Source: UBA3941 sp035647175 (GTDB taxonomy: Bacteria > Bacillota > Clostridia > Caldicoprobacterales > UBA3941). From it: a stretch of 16,019 nucleotides of DNA. How positions within the stretch are numbered: position 1 is the first letter of the stretch; every line of letters starts with the position of its first letter. Where the stretch lies: NCBI GenBank assembly GCA_035647175.1, contig DASRNX010000255.1, positions 1 to 16,019 on the forward strand, in the 5' to 3' direction. The notes under the pieces were generated by a model, which made no database searches, had not been told where the DNA came from, and saw only the letters and a program-made list of their open reading frames with translations. A program made the position numbers and the translations under genes. Below, piece after piece: positions 1-6,352 of the stretch.

Positions 1-639
1 ATTTTAGGGTACATGCCCCAACAGCAGGATTTTTATAATGATTTTACCGCTAATCGTTTTTTGTGGTATATGTGTGCCCTAAAGGGCATTCCAAGGCAGA
101 GAGCCGGCGAAATGGTTGATTATGTTTCGAATCTCGTAGGCCTTGGGGATGCCCTTCATAAAAAGCTGGGAGCCTATTCCGGCGGGATGAAACAGAGGAT
201 CCTAATTGCCCAGGCGCTTTTAAATGATCCGAAGATCCTTATCCTTGACGAGCCTACCGCCGGGCTTGATCCAAAAGAACGGATTAGAATACGAAACTTC
301 ATAAGCGAGATCGCCATTAATAAGATAGTTATCCTGGCAACCCATGTGGTTTCTGATGTGGAGTTTATAGCGAGGGAGGTCATGCTCCTTGGTGAAGGCA
401 GGCTTATAATTAAGGACATACCCGCTCGCATTATTGACAATATGGTGGGCAGGGTATTCGAAGCTAATATTCGGGAAGAGGAGATAAAGGAGTATCAAAA
501 AATATACAAGCTAAGCAGTATATCCGGTGATAGAGAAGGCGTCCGTATCCGGTATATAACAGATGGAGCCAAACCCGGCCTAGGGGCAATACCGGTAAGA
601 CCATCCCTGGAAGAGGTGTATCTAGATTATTTTGGTTAG
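1..639 (+). CDS. ABC transporter ATP-binding protein, 5'-truncated by window edge
   Basis: ATPase subunit of an ABC transporter; it hydrolyses ATP on the inner face of the membrane to drive a partner permease. The frame is open from base 1 and the first residues (ILGYMPQ) are a Q-loop, so the true start and the Walker A motif lie upstream. Numbering from base 1, the Q-loop Gln is residue 7, the signature SGGMKQ is 60-65, Walker B ILILDEP has Asp83-Glu84, the D-loop follows as TAGLDP, and the H-loop His is 115. The C-terminal 70 residues resemble the accessory tail of ABC-2 type exporters. The substrate cannot be told. No intact permease gene follows, so the partner is either upstream or lost. 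The internal ATG at 13 is not the start. Confidence 0.93.
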   Translation: MLGYMPQQQDFYNDFTANRFLWYMCALKGIPRQRAGEMVDYVSNLVGLGDALHKKLGAYSGGMKQRILIAQALLNDPKILILDEPTAGLDPKERIRIRNFISEIAINKIVILATHVVSDVEFIAREVMLLGEGRLIIKDIPARIIDNMVGRVFEANIREEEIKEYQKIYKLSSISGDREGVRIRYITDGAKPGLGAIPVRPSLEEVYLDYFG

Positions 640-682
640 GTGATAGTTCTGATTGAACCTCAAAATTAGGGGTATATATAGC

Positions 683-733
683 ATGACTATTACAGCATTT
701 GTTATTAATACATTTTTGGCCAAAGATGTTTAA
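683..733 (+). pseudogene. 16-codon ORF, possible remnant of an ABC permease gene
   Basis: A short ORF (MTITAFVINTFLAKDV) begins 43 bases after the ATPase stop and has a plausible ribosome binding site (TTAGGGG, 666-672). ABC-2 ATPase genes are usually followed directly by a permease gene, and this hydrophobic start followed by an early stop could be what remains after a deletion. It may equally be chance, or a leader peptide for the catalase gene. No family match can be claimed from 16 residues. Confidence 0.2.
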
Positions 734-746
734 TTAGAATTAATAT
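716..746 (+). promoter_or_regulatory. Possible catalase promoter with AT palindrome
   Basis: A possible -35 (TTGGCC, 716-721) is followed after 17 bases by ATTAAT (739-744) or after 19 by TAATAT. The perfect inverted repeat TTAATT-AG-AATTAA (730-743) overlaps this -10 region, which is where a repressor would bind. Firmicute catalases are often controlled by PerR, but this repeat does not fit the PerR box consensus well, so the regulator is not identified. Confidence 0.35.
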
Positions 747-792
747 GAGGATGCAATCAAACAGGCCTCTATCATTAGGAGGGAGCAATATT

Positions 793-2322
793 ATGGATAG
801 TAAGAAAAAGGGAAGAAAAGTAGAGGACGGACGCAATTTTGAACCAAAGGAAAATCTGACTGCAGTTAACGGCAGACCCATAGCCCATAACGAGAACATT
901 AAGACCGCCGGTGTCCGTGGCGGGGTTATGCTGGAGGATACTTGGTATCTTGAGAAGATGAGCCATTTTAATCGGGAAGTGGTTCCCGAAAGGCGTATGC
1001 ATGCAAAAGGTTCGGGTGCTTTCGGTACATTTACAGTTACTAACGATATTACTAAATATACAAAGGCCGATCTATTTTCTGAAATCGGAAAGCAAACGGA
1101 GATGTTCGCACGCTTTTCAACGGTAGCTGGGGAGAGAGGAGCCGCGGACGCGGAGAGGGATATAAGGGGATTTGCCCTTAAATTCTATACAGACGAGGGC
1201 AATTGGGATCTTGCAGGGAACAATACACCCGTTTTCTTCTTTCGAGATCCAATGCTTTTTCCGGATCTGAATCATGCAGTAAAAAGGGATCCCCGCACTA
1301 ATATGCGCTCTGCCCAAAATAATTGGGATTTTTGGAGCATGATCCCCGAGGCCTTGCATCAGGTGACGATTACCATGGGGGATAGGGGAATCCCCAAAAG
1401 CTATAGGCATATGCACGGGTTTGGGTCCCATACATTTTCTCTTATAAATAAAGATAACGAACGTGTATGGACAAAATTCCATTTTGTAACCCAGCAGGGG
1501 AATGAATACCTCACGGATGCGGAAGCAGAAGAGGTCGTGGCAAGGGATAGGGAATCCAATCAAAGGGATCTCTACGAAGCAATTGAAAGCGGGGAGTATC
1601 CTAAGTGGACCATGTACATACAGGTGATGACAGAGGAGCAGGCACAAAATATGCCCTATAATCCTTTTGATCTGACAAAGGTATGGTACCATAAAGACTT
1701 TCCCTTAATTGAGGTAGGATATTTTGAACTAAACCGCAACCCCGAAAATTATTTTCAAGATGTGGAGCAGGCGGCCTTTAATCCCGCTGACGTTGTCCCG
1801 GGAATAGGGTATTCGCCGGATCGTATGCTCCAAGGCAGATTGTTTGCTTATGGGGACGCCCAGAGATATAGACTTGGTGTCAACTTCCATCAGATCCCGG
1901 TGAACCGTCCCAAATTCGAGGCTAACTACTATCATCGTGACGGATCAATGAGGGTGGATGGGAACTTTGGCAGTACACTACATTACAACCCCAATTCCTA
2001 TGGTCAATGGAAGGATCAGAATGAATTGACAGAACCATCCTATGATGGAGGGGGTCCGGCAGATAACTATGACTTCCGTAATGATGACGATAACTACTAC
2101 GAACAGCCCGGCAAACTCTTTAGGCTCATGAGTGATGATGAAAAGCAAAGGTTATTCGAAAATACGGCACGGAATATGACGGGAACTACAGAGTTAGTTC
2201 AAAAACGCCACATCAGGCATTGCTATCTGGCAGACAGCGCTTATGGCGAGGGAGTAGCAAAGGCCTTGGGAATCGATATAAATGAAGTGGATATGGATGA
2301 CACGTATGGCGCACGTGCATAG
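793..2322 (+). CDS. katA: Catalase (monofunctional haem catalase, clade 3-like)
   Basis: Breaks down hydrogen peroxide to water and oxygen using haem b in the cytoplasm. The 509-residue product has the usual length of small-subunit catalases. Visible active-site elements: the distal His70 in the VVPERRMHAKG stretch, the distal Asn in the GNNTPVFF motif (about 143-144), and the proximal haem-ligand Tyr353 in RLFAYGDAQRYRLG. The start at 793 is chosen because AGGAGGG (777-783) sits correctly before it; an in-frame ATG at 745 would add 16 residues ahead of that site and is less likely. The gene stands alone, ahead of a hairpin that may end its transcript. It suggests an anaerobe that meets oxygen. 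Confidence 0.96.
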   Translation: MDSKKKGRKVEDGRNFEPKENLTAVNGRPIAHNENIKTAGVRGGVMLEDTWYLEKMSHFNREVVPERRMHAKGSGAFGTFTVTNDITKYTKADLFSEIGKQTEMFARFSTVAGERGAADAERDIRGFALKFYTDEGNWDLAGNNTPVFFFRDPMLFPDLNHAVKRDPRTNMRSAQNNWDFWSMIPEALHQVTITMGDRGIPKSYRHMHGFGSHTFSLINKDNERVWTKFHFVTQQGNEYLTDAEAEEVVARDRESNQRDLYEAIESGEYPKWTMYIQVMTEEQAQNMPYNPFDLTKVWYHKDFPLIEVGYFELNRNPENYFQDVEQAAFNPADVVPGIGYSPDRMLQGRLFAYGDAQRYRLGVNFHQIPVNRPKFEANYYHRDGSMRVDGNFGSTLHYNPNSYGQWKDQNELTEPSYDGGGPADNYDFRNDDDNYYEQPGKLFRLMSDDEKQRLFENTARNMTGTTELVQKRHIRHCYLADSAYGEGVAKALGIDINEVDMDDTYGARA

Positions 2323-2339
2323 GATATCATAAAGGCTTG

Positions 2340-2372
2340 TGTGACAGATGGGGACGTTCCCTATCTGTCACA
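2340..2372. repeat. REP-like hairpin 1 (may terminate the catalase transcript)
   Basis: A near-perfect palindrome: outer arm TGTGACAGAT pairs with ATCTGTCACA, inner GGGGA with TCCCT (one G-T pair), around a three-base CGT loop. TTTTG follows, so it could act as the catalase terminator. Its inner part (G-R-GGA, three bases, TCCCT) is shared with a second hairpin 80 bases downstream whose outer arm is different. This is the pattern of REP-type dispersed palindromes rather than of two independent terminators. Confidence 0.7.
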
Positions 2373-2455
2373 TTTTGTATACTAATCGTTCCGGTTCAAT
2401 TTCAATATATACAAATCCTTATATATGAACACATTTATATGAATCAATACGTATA

Positions 2456-2484
2456 TGCCAAATGAGGAATGTCCCTATTTGGCA
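2456..2484. repeat. REP-like hairpin 2
   Basis: Outer arm TGCCAAAT pairs with ATTTGGCA. The inner GAGGA pairs with TCCCT with one mismatch and one G-T pair, around an ATG loop. The core closely matches hairpin 1 (2340-2372) while the outer arms differ in sequence. The 83 bases between the two hairpins are AT-rich with no other clear feature. Confidence 0.65.
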
Positions 2485-2495
2485 CATCATGCATA

Positions 2496-2524
2496 TTGAC
2501 ATTTGGGCTAAAAAGTAGTAGAAA
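2496..2524 (+). promoter_or_regulatory. Promoter of the small membrane protein gene
   Basis: A perfect -35 TTGACA (2496-2501), a 17-base spacer and TAGAAA as -10 (2519-2524). It lies about 50 bases upstream of the GTG start chosen for the next gene, just after REP-like hairpin 2. Confidence 0.55.
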
Positions 2525-2576
2525 TATCAGTATAGGTAAAAATTATACGGGGTATAGATTGAAAGGGGTATATAAG

Positions 2577-2912
2577 GTGGAGGCAATACACGAGGCACTA
2601 TTCTTAATTATTGATCTTTCTGTACTGTTTTTTGAAATGATCGGTGTTATTTTGATTATAGTTACCGGTCTAAGGGGAGTATATATTTTATTTATCAAGA
2701 AAAAGACTAAACATCACTGGCTAAAATCATTGTTAACAGCACTAAGTTTTCTATTGCTTGCAGAGGTTTTAGAAACGGTAAAGATCCGTACAATAAATCA
2801 ACTCTTCACTGTAGGTGGTCTGTTTGGATTGAGAGCTATTATGGTATTATATATTGATTGGGAAAGAAAGCATGATGAACATAAGGAAATCCAAATTCAA
2901 CAATATGGATGA
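2577..2912 (+). CDS. Small membrane protein, DUF1622-like
   Basis: A 111-residue protein of unknown function. It has an N-terminal hydrophobic helix (about residues 5-33), a basic stretch KKKTKHH, a second hydrophobic segment with SLLTALSFLLLAEVLETV, a third with FGLRAIMVLYIDWE, and a charged tail. This order and the LLAEVLETV / LRAIMV pattern resemble the DUF1622 family; the assignment rests on pattern recall. The start is a GTG at 2577, preceded by AAAGGGG (2562-2568). The frame is open up to an ATG at 2469, but that codon lies inside REP-like hairpin 2 and upstream of the likely transcription start, so it is not used. Confidence 0.65.
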   Translation: MEAIHEALFLIIDLSVLFFEMIGVILIIVTGLRGVYILFIKKKTKHHWLKSLLTALSFLLLAEVLETVKIRTINQLFTVGGLFGLRAIMVLYIDWERKHDEHKEIQIQQYG

Positions 2913-2971
2913 TATTTCAGACCGAATTATGAAACGATATAGAAAATTGCGCATGAATAGCAACTAAAAAG

Positions 2972-3111
2972 CCCATTATGGCGATTGCTTTTGTTGTACA
3001 ATAAATGTATAGGGACTAAATTCCTAACCCCTGAATTTATTGGACACAGCCATTCTTTTAAAGATTCGAACATAAAATAATGGCTAGCCAATAAAAATCG
3101 CCATATCAATG
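2972..3111. repeat. Inverted-repeat element folding as a three-way junction (MITE-like or structured RNA)
   Basis: Long imperfect terminal inverted repeats: CCCATT, ATGGCGATT and TTTnGTTG at 2972-2996 pair with CAATAAA, AATCGCCAT and AATGGG at 3089-3111, about 22 base pairs with short bulges. Inside are two separate stems: CAATAAAT (2999-3006) with ATTTATTG (3035-3042), and GCCATT (3049-3054) with AATGGC (3079-3084). The whole is a closed three-way junction between two convergent genes. On the minus strand the closing stem is followed at once by CTTTTTAG, so it could also end the acetyltransferase transcript. It may be a miniature inverted-repeat element or a non-coding RNA. No coding sequence in it is convincing. 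Confidence 0.55.
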
Positions 3112-3119
3112 GGAGATAA

Positions 3120-3141
3120 TCAAGAAACTATTGTTTCTTGA
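3120..3141 (-). terminator. Hairpin over the acetyltransferase stop codon
   Basis: A 9-bp perfect stem, TCAAGAAAC with GTTTCTTGA and a four-base loop, contains the TAG stop of the minus-strand gene in its loop edge. It lacks a following T-run on either strand, so it may protect the transcript's 3' end rather than terminate on its own. Confidence 0.4.
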
Positions 3142-3916
3142 CAGTCGGCGGGGTTCTAAGGGGTATGTCATTTTCAAACAAACCGGGGTTCTCCCTTAAT
3201 AGACCCATAACCCAATCCGCCATAGGTTTCACCTCAACAACATAGGAAAGAGCATCTCCGATTCTTGCTTCTTTGGCTATCCCCATACGCAGCATAGGAG
3301 TCAGGAGCTTGTCATAGTTTTGTGACACATCCCCATTGACAAAAGAATGACCATAAAAATCAATTTTCCGAATACTGCCGTCTTCGAGGAGCAATTTAAT
3401 TTGTCTCGACTGTGGGTTGATACGATTAGGTATATTCAACCATTCCTCAAGGCTATGAATAAACGTGTTGGTCTTAAGGGATGCGCCCAAAAATAACAAC
3501 TGCGCATTCTCATCGTATAGCCTGCCGAAACAGCCATGTCTCGGGCAGGGCGTATGAACATCGCTATCATGAAGAACATAGGATTGGGCTCTGGCCCCTA
3601 TAGCCGCAACCGAATGGGTAGGATGCATTGATCGAATAACCCCGGTCCTTTTCAAAAAGAGGTTTGGCAACAATCCCACACAGGCCGGCTCTTTTATTGG
3701 ATCATAGACATCGTCTGGCAGATTATCCTCGCCCCATGAATGGGTAGGAAATAACAATAGTCCATATTTCATATGCTCGATAAAGGAATCAAGGACCGTA
3801 TCAGCCCCACCTTCCACGGGACCAATAGCTTTCATAGAGGAATGAATGAGCAACGTTCCGTCCTTTCTAATTCCCGCCTGTTCAATATCTTTTTTTAAAG
3901 ATCTTTTAGTGTGCAT
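3128..3916 (-). CDS. Aminoglycoside N(3)-acetyltransferase family protein (AAC(3)/YokD-like)
   Basis: Family members transfer acetyl from acetyl-CoA to an amino group, classically N3 of 2-deoxystreptamine aminoglycosides; many chromosomal members have no proven antibiotic substrate. The 262 residues match the family length. Visible motifs in order: HSSMKAIGPVEGG (25-37), FPTHSW (56-61), VGLLPN (80-85), RSMHPTHSVAAIG (95-107), LLFLGA (140-145), and the TFIHSLEE motif (151-158) with His154 and Glu157, the usual catalytic area. The start ATG (3914-3916) has a weak AGGA ten bases ahead. It is a single gene on the minus strand, convergent with the small membrane protein gene. Resistance activity cannot be inferred from sequence alone. 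Confidence 0.85.
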   Translation of the reverse strand: MHTKRSLKKDIEQAGIRKDGTLLIHSSMKAIGPVEGGADTVLDSFIEHMKYGLLLFPTHSWGEDNLPDDVYDPIKEPACVGLLPNLFLKRTGVIRSMHPTHSVAAIGARAQSYVLHDSDVHTPCPRHGCFGRLYDENAQLLFLGASLKTNTFIHSLEEWLNIPNRINPQSRQIKLLLEDGSIRKIDFYGHSFVNGDVSQNYDKLLTPMLRMGIAKEARIGDALSYVVEVKPMADWVMGLLRENPGLFENDIPLRTPPTVKKQ

Positions 3917-4028
3917 GTATAGATATTCCTATTCTATAATTTTTATCGTCTTGACGACGATCAATATGATATTACTACAAAAATGGGAAAAAGTCGATTT
4001 TTATGAGACGGTTTATCGGTTAGGATAA
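3917..4028. other. Upstream region of the acetyltransferase gene with inverted repeat
   Basis: AT-rich spacer upstream of the minus-strand gene. It holds an inverted repeat ATCGTC-TTGAC-GACGAT (3945-3961), about 30 bases ahead of that gene's start, a fitting place for an operator. A possible -10 on the minus strand (TATAGA, within 3931-3937) has no good -35 at the usual distance. An open plus-strand frame across here is mostly the shadow of the opposite gene. Confidence 0.3.
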
Positions 4029-4178
4029 AAATGCATTATCCCAGCTAAGTTTTACACGATCATTGTTTTAGGTTACATGGGCGAAAAGCCCGGGATAGAA
4101 TCTAGGTATGAACTTATGCCCAATATTTTAGATGGGATATCCCCGGGACTTGATTCTGATTTAGGCAATGATATATAA
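4029..4178 (+). pseudogene. Start-less coding remnant, faintly like archaeal-type phosphoglycerate mutase (apgM)
   Basis: A 49-codon plus-strand frame lies between stops at 4026 and 4176 and has no usable start. It contains KFYTIIVLGYMGEKP followed by IESRYELMPNILDG and ISPGLDSDLGND. This recalls two separated pieces of cofactor-independent phosphoglycerate mutase of the ApgM type: the N-terminal strand (YIIVLGDGMADEP) and the later DGxSPGSDTAN segment. An internal deletion could join them. The stretch is also palindromic (CCCGGGATA near 4089 with TATCCCCGGG near 4137), so chance is possible. The match is from memory and weak. Confidence 0.3.
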
Positions 4179-4216
4179 TAGAACATATAGGCATTCTATA
4201 TCCTTTATATGATTAA

Positions 4217-4305
4217 AACGAGTCGGCAAGATATCCCCCGCTTCTATAAGCGGTGAGTTCCGATTATAGCAAAGCATGCGGTGGGTATAAATCCCCCGTC
4301 TCGTT
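4217..4305 (-). ncRNA. Structured block resembling an IS200/IS605 (tnpB) right end / omega-RNA scaffold
   Basis: An 89-base block closed by AACGAG (4217-4222) and CTCGTT (4300-4305). Inside it has a perfect hairpin CCGCTT-CTAT-AAGCGG (4238-4253) and a G-rich/C-rich hairpin (GGG at 4283-4285 with CCC after a seven-base loop). Read on the minus strand (GAGACGGGGG, then ACTCACCGCTT, then AAGCGGGGG) it resembles the 3' ends of IS200/IS605 elements, where the TnpB guide RNA is made. No tnpA or tnpB coding sequence is present, so it would be a relic. It could instead be a plus-strand leader of the GGDEF gene that starts 93 bases later. Confidence 0.35.
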
Positions 4306-4397
4306 GAAACCTGTGTGATGTAATTGCCAATGCAATTGCTTCCGATGTTATAACGAATTACAGAACCCTGGAAAGATAATAATGGGAGAGGGATAGC

Positions 4398-6296
4398 GTG
4401 TATAAAGATCATAAGATAATAGCCCTATGTATTACACAACTCCATGATGAAAGAAATTTTGATTTTGTCTCCGCCTTGAACAAAAAAATAAATGATTTTG
4501 GATACAAACTCTTTATCTACCACTCCCACTTGGATTTTTATGACGAGAGACAAAACGAAAAGGGCGACGAAGCAGTATTCGACCTTATAGATTTTGATAT
4601 AGTGGATGCTGTAATTATTTACGAGGAATCCATAAGAAATCAAAGGATTTCTGACGGCATTGTAAAAAAAGCTAAATCGAAATCCGTCCCAGTAATAACT
4701 ATTGGCGTTACGAAGCAGAGCACTGCAAATTTTATTTTAAACCTTGAAATTGGATTTGAAAAGGTTGTACGCCATGTTATAGAATTTCATAAGATAAAAG
4801 ATACTATTATGATTGCAGGGCGCAGAGACAGTTACTATTCCAACAAAAGAATTGAGGTCTACAAAAAGGTTCTCTCAGAAAACAATATAAGATTTGATGA
4901 TTCCATGCTCTATTACGGTGATTTTTGGTCGGAGCCGACATGTGCGGTTATGCAGGAATTGATTGACAATAACCGCCTACCAAAGGCGATAATATGTGCA
5001 AATGATGGCATGGCAATTGCCGCCATCGACACCCTACATGAAAACGATATTTTTGTTCCCGACGATATTGTCGTTACGGGATTTGATGGCATAAGGGATG
5101 CAAGGTATAATATCCCGCCTGTAACTACCTGCTCAATGAATTATGAGAAATTGGCATATGATATTGTTTTGTGTATAGAAAGATTATTAAGTGGTAAAAA
5201 GATTAATAAAGAAAACTATACAGATCAGACAATAGAGGTTTACTCCTCATGCGGCTGTAACAAGGTGCCTGATATGGAACACGGGGGCTTATTGAGGATT
5301 GTACGGGACAGGTATAAGAGGTTTCTCCATTATAACGACGAACTTCACGAAATGACAGAGCGTGTATTTGATTCAAAGACCCCCGAAGAGATTCCTCGGA
5401 TTTTAGAACAATATGAACTGTATGATTGCTATGTTTTTGTTAACGATTTCTTTTTTGATAAATCGATTAGGCTGACAGAGGATATAAAGGGAAAAGCATT
5501 TAGTGACAAATTATATTTACTCTATAAGACCGGTCTGGATGCTGATAACTATCCGATGGAATTTCAGAGGAAGGATATTCTACCGGATATAGACAGTCTG
5601 ATCCAGGAGAATGATCCCATTATCTTCACATCCCTCAGTTCTAGGGGGCTTCCATTTGGGTTTTTGTGCACTGCCTTTAAAATTGATATAGAGAATTATA
5701 GCTTTTTACCCCAATTTACAGTATTTTTGAGCAATGCGTTGAGCGGATATAGAAATATTCGCTATTTAGAGGATCTATCCAAGCGATATGAAAAACTTGC
5801 GGAAGAGGATTTTTTGACGGGACTTCTGAATAGGACCGGTTTTTATAATGAAATCAGCAGGCTAAAGGAAACCATAGACACCACTGTTACTGAGAACTTC
5901 ATAGTCACCCTAGTTGATCTGGACGGGCTAAAGCAGATCAACGACAATCATGGGCATCATGCCGGAGACCAAGCAATTATTACCATAGCTAATATTATTA
6001 AGACCATACCCATTGAAAATAAAATCTGTGTACGGTTGGGCGGCGATGAATTTTTGATATGTTCTTTGTGTACAGATAAGGAATCCACTAAAAAAATCAT
6101 AAGAAACCATCTCTTTGATAACCTGAAAGCTATCAACAAATATTCGGCTAACCCCTTTAAGATTTCCATTAGCATAGGTTTCAGTTCATCCGGAAGCGGA
6201 AAAATCGATATAGACAACCTCTTAAAACAGTCCGATGAATTAATGTATAATCATAAATTTGAGAAAAGACAAGGGCGAAATACGAGATATCATTAG
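4398..6296 (+). CDS. LacI-type sugar-binding domain fused to GGDEF diguanylate cyclase
   Basis: Predicted cytoplasmic sensor that makes cyclic di-GMP from two GTP when its N-terminal domain binds a ligand. Residues 1 to about 280 have the periplasmic-binding-protein fold of LacI/PurR regulators (ALNKKINDFGYKL, AIICANDGMAIAAIDTL, DIVVTGFDGI, then TTCSMNYEKLA), but there is no helix-turn-helix and no signal peptide or membrane segment. A CGC motif (Cys285, Cys287) follows, then a linker region of about 180 residues of unknown fold. The GGDEF domain runs from DFLTGLLNR (471) to the C-terminus, with metal-binding Asp507 and an intact GGDEF at 548-552. No RxxD inhibitory site precedes it. The start is GTG at 4398 after GGGAGAGGGA (4384-4393). 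The amidohydrolase gene follows 56 bases downstream. Confidence 0.88.
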   Translation: MYKDHKIIALCITQLHDERNFDFVSALNKKINDFGYKLFIYHSHLDFYDERQNEKGDEAVFDLIDFDIVDAVIIYEESIRNQRISDGIVKKAKSKSVPVITIGVTKQSTANFILNLEIGFEKVVRHVIEFHKIKDTIMIAGRRDSYYSNKRIEVYKKVLSENNIRFDDSMLYYGDFWSEPTCAVMQELIDNNRLPKAIICANDGMAIAAIDTLHENDIFVPDDIVVTGFDGIRDARYNIPPVTTCSMNYEKLAYDIVLCIERLLSGKKINKENYTDQTIEVYSSCGCNKVPDMEHGGLLRIVRDRYKRFLHYNDELHEMTERVFDSKTPEEIPRILEQYELYDCYVFVNDFFFDKSIRLTEDIKGKAFSDKLYLLYKTGLDADNYPMEFQRKDILPDIDSLIQENDPIIFTSLSSRGLPFGFLCTAFKIDIENYSFLPQFTVFLSNALSGYRNIRYLEDLSKRYEKLAEEDFLTGLLNRTGFYNEISRLKETIDTTVTENFIVTLVDLDGLKQINDNHGHHAGDQAIITIANIIKTIPIENKICVRLGGDEFLICSLCTDKESTKKIIRNHLFDNLKAINKYSANPFKISISIGFSSSGSGKIDIDNLLKQSDELMYNHKFEKRQGRNTRYH

Positions 6297-6352
6297 GTCT
6301 GATCAATGTGATTAGGCCGAATTATCATTGTTATAACGAGGGGGGGTACCTA

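Noticed and set aside
1117..1692. 191-residue minus-strand ORF opposite the catalase gene
   Set aside because: It is a shadow frame with no ribosome binding site or recognisable motif; the plus-strand catalase is unambiguous.
2469..2576. Upstream ATG at 2469 giving a 147-residue form of the small membrane protein
   Set aside because: The ATG lies inside REP-like hairpin 2 and ahead of the TTGACA/TAGAAA promoter, and it has no ribosome binding site. The GTG at 2577 has one.
2927..3109. 60-residue minus-strand ORF
   Set aside because: It lies within the three-way-junction element and shows no family resemblance; base pairing explains the sequence better.
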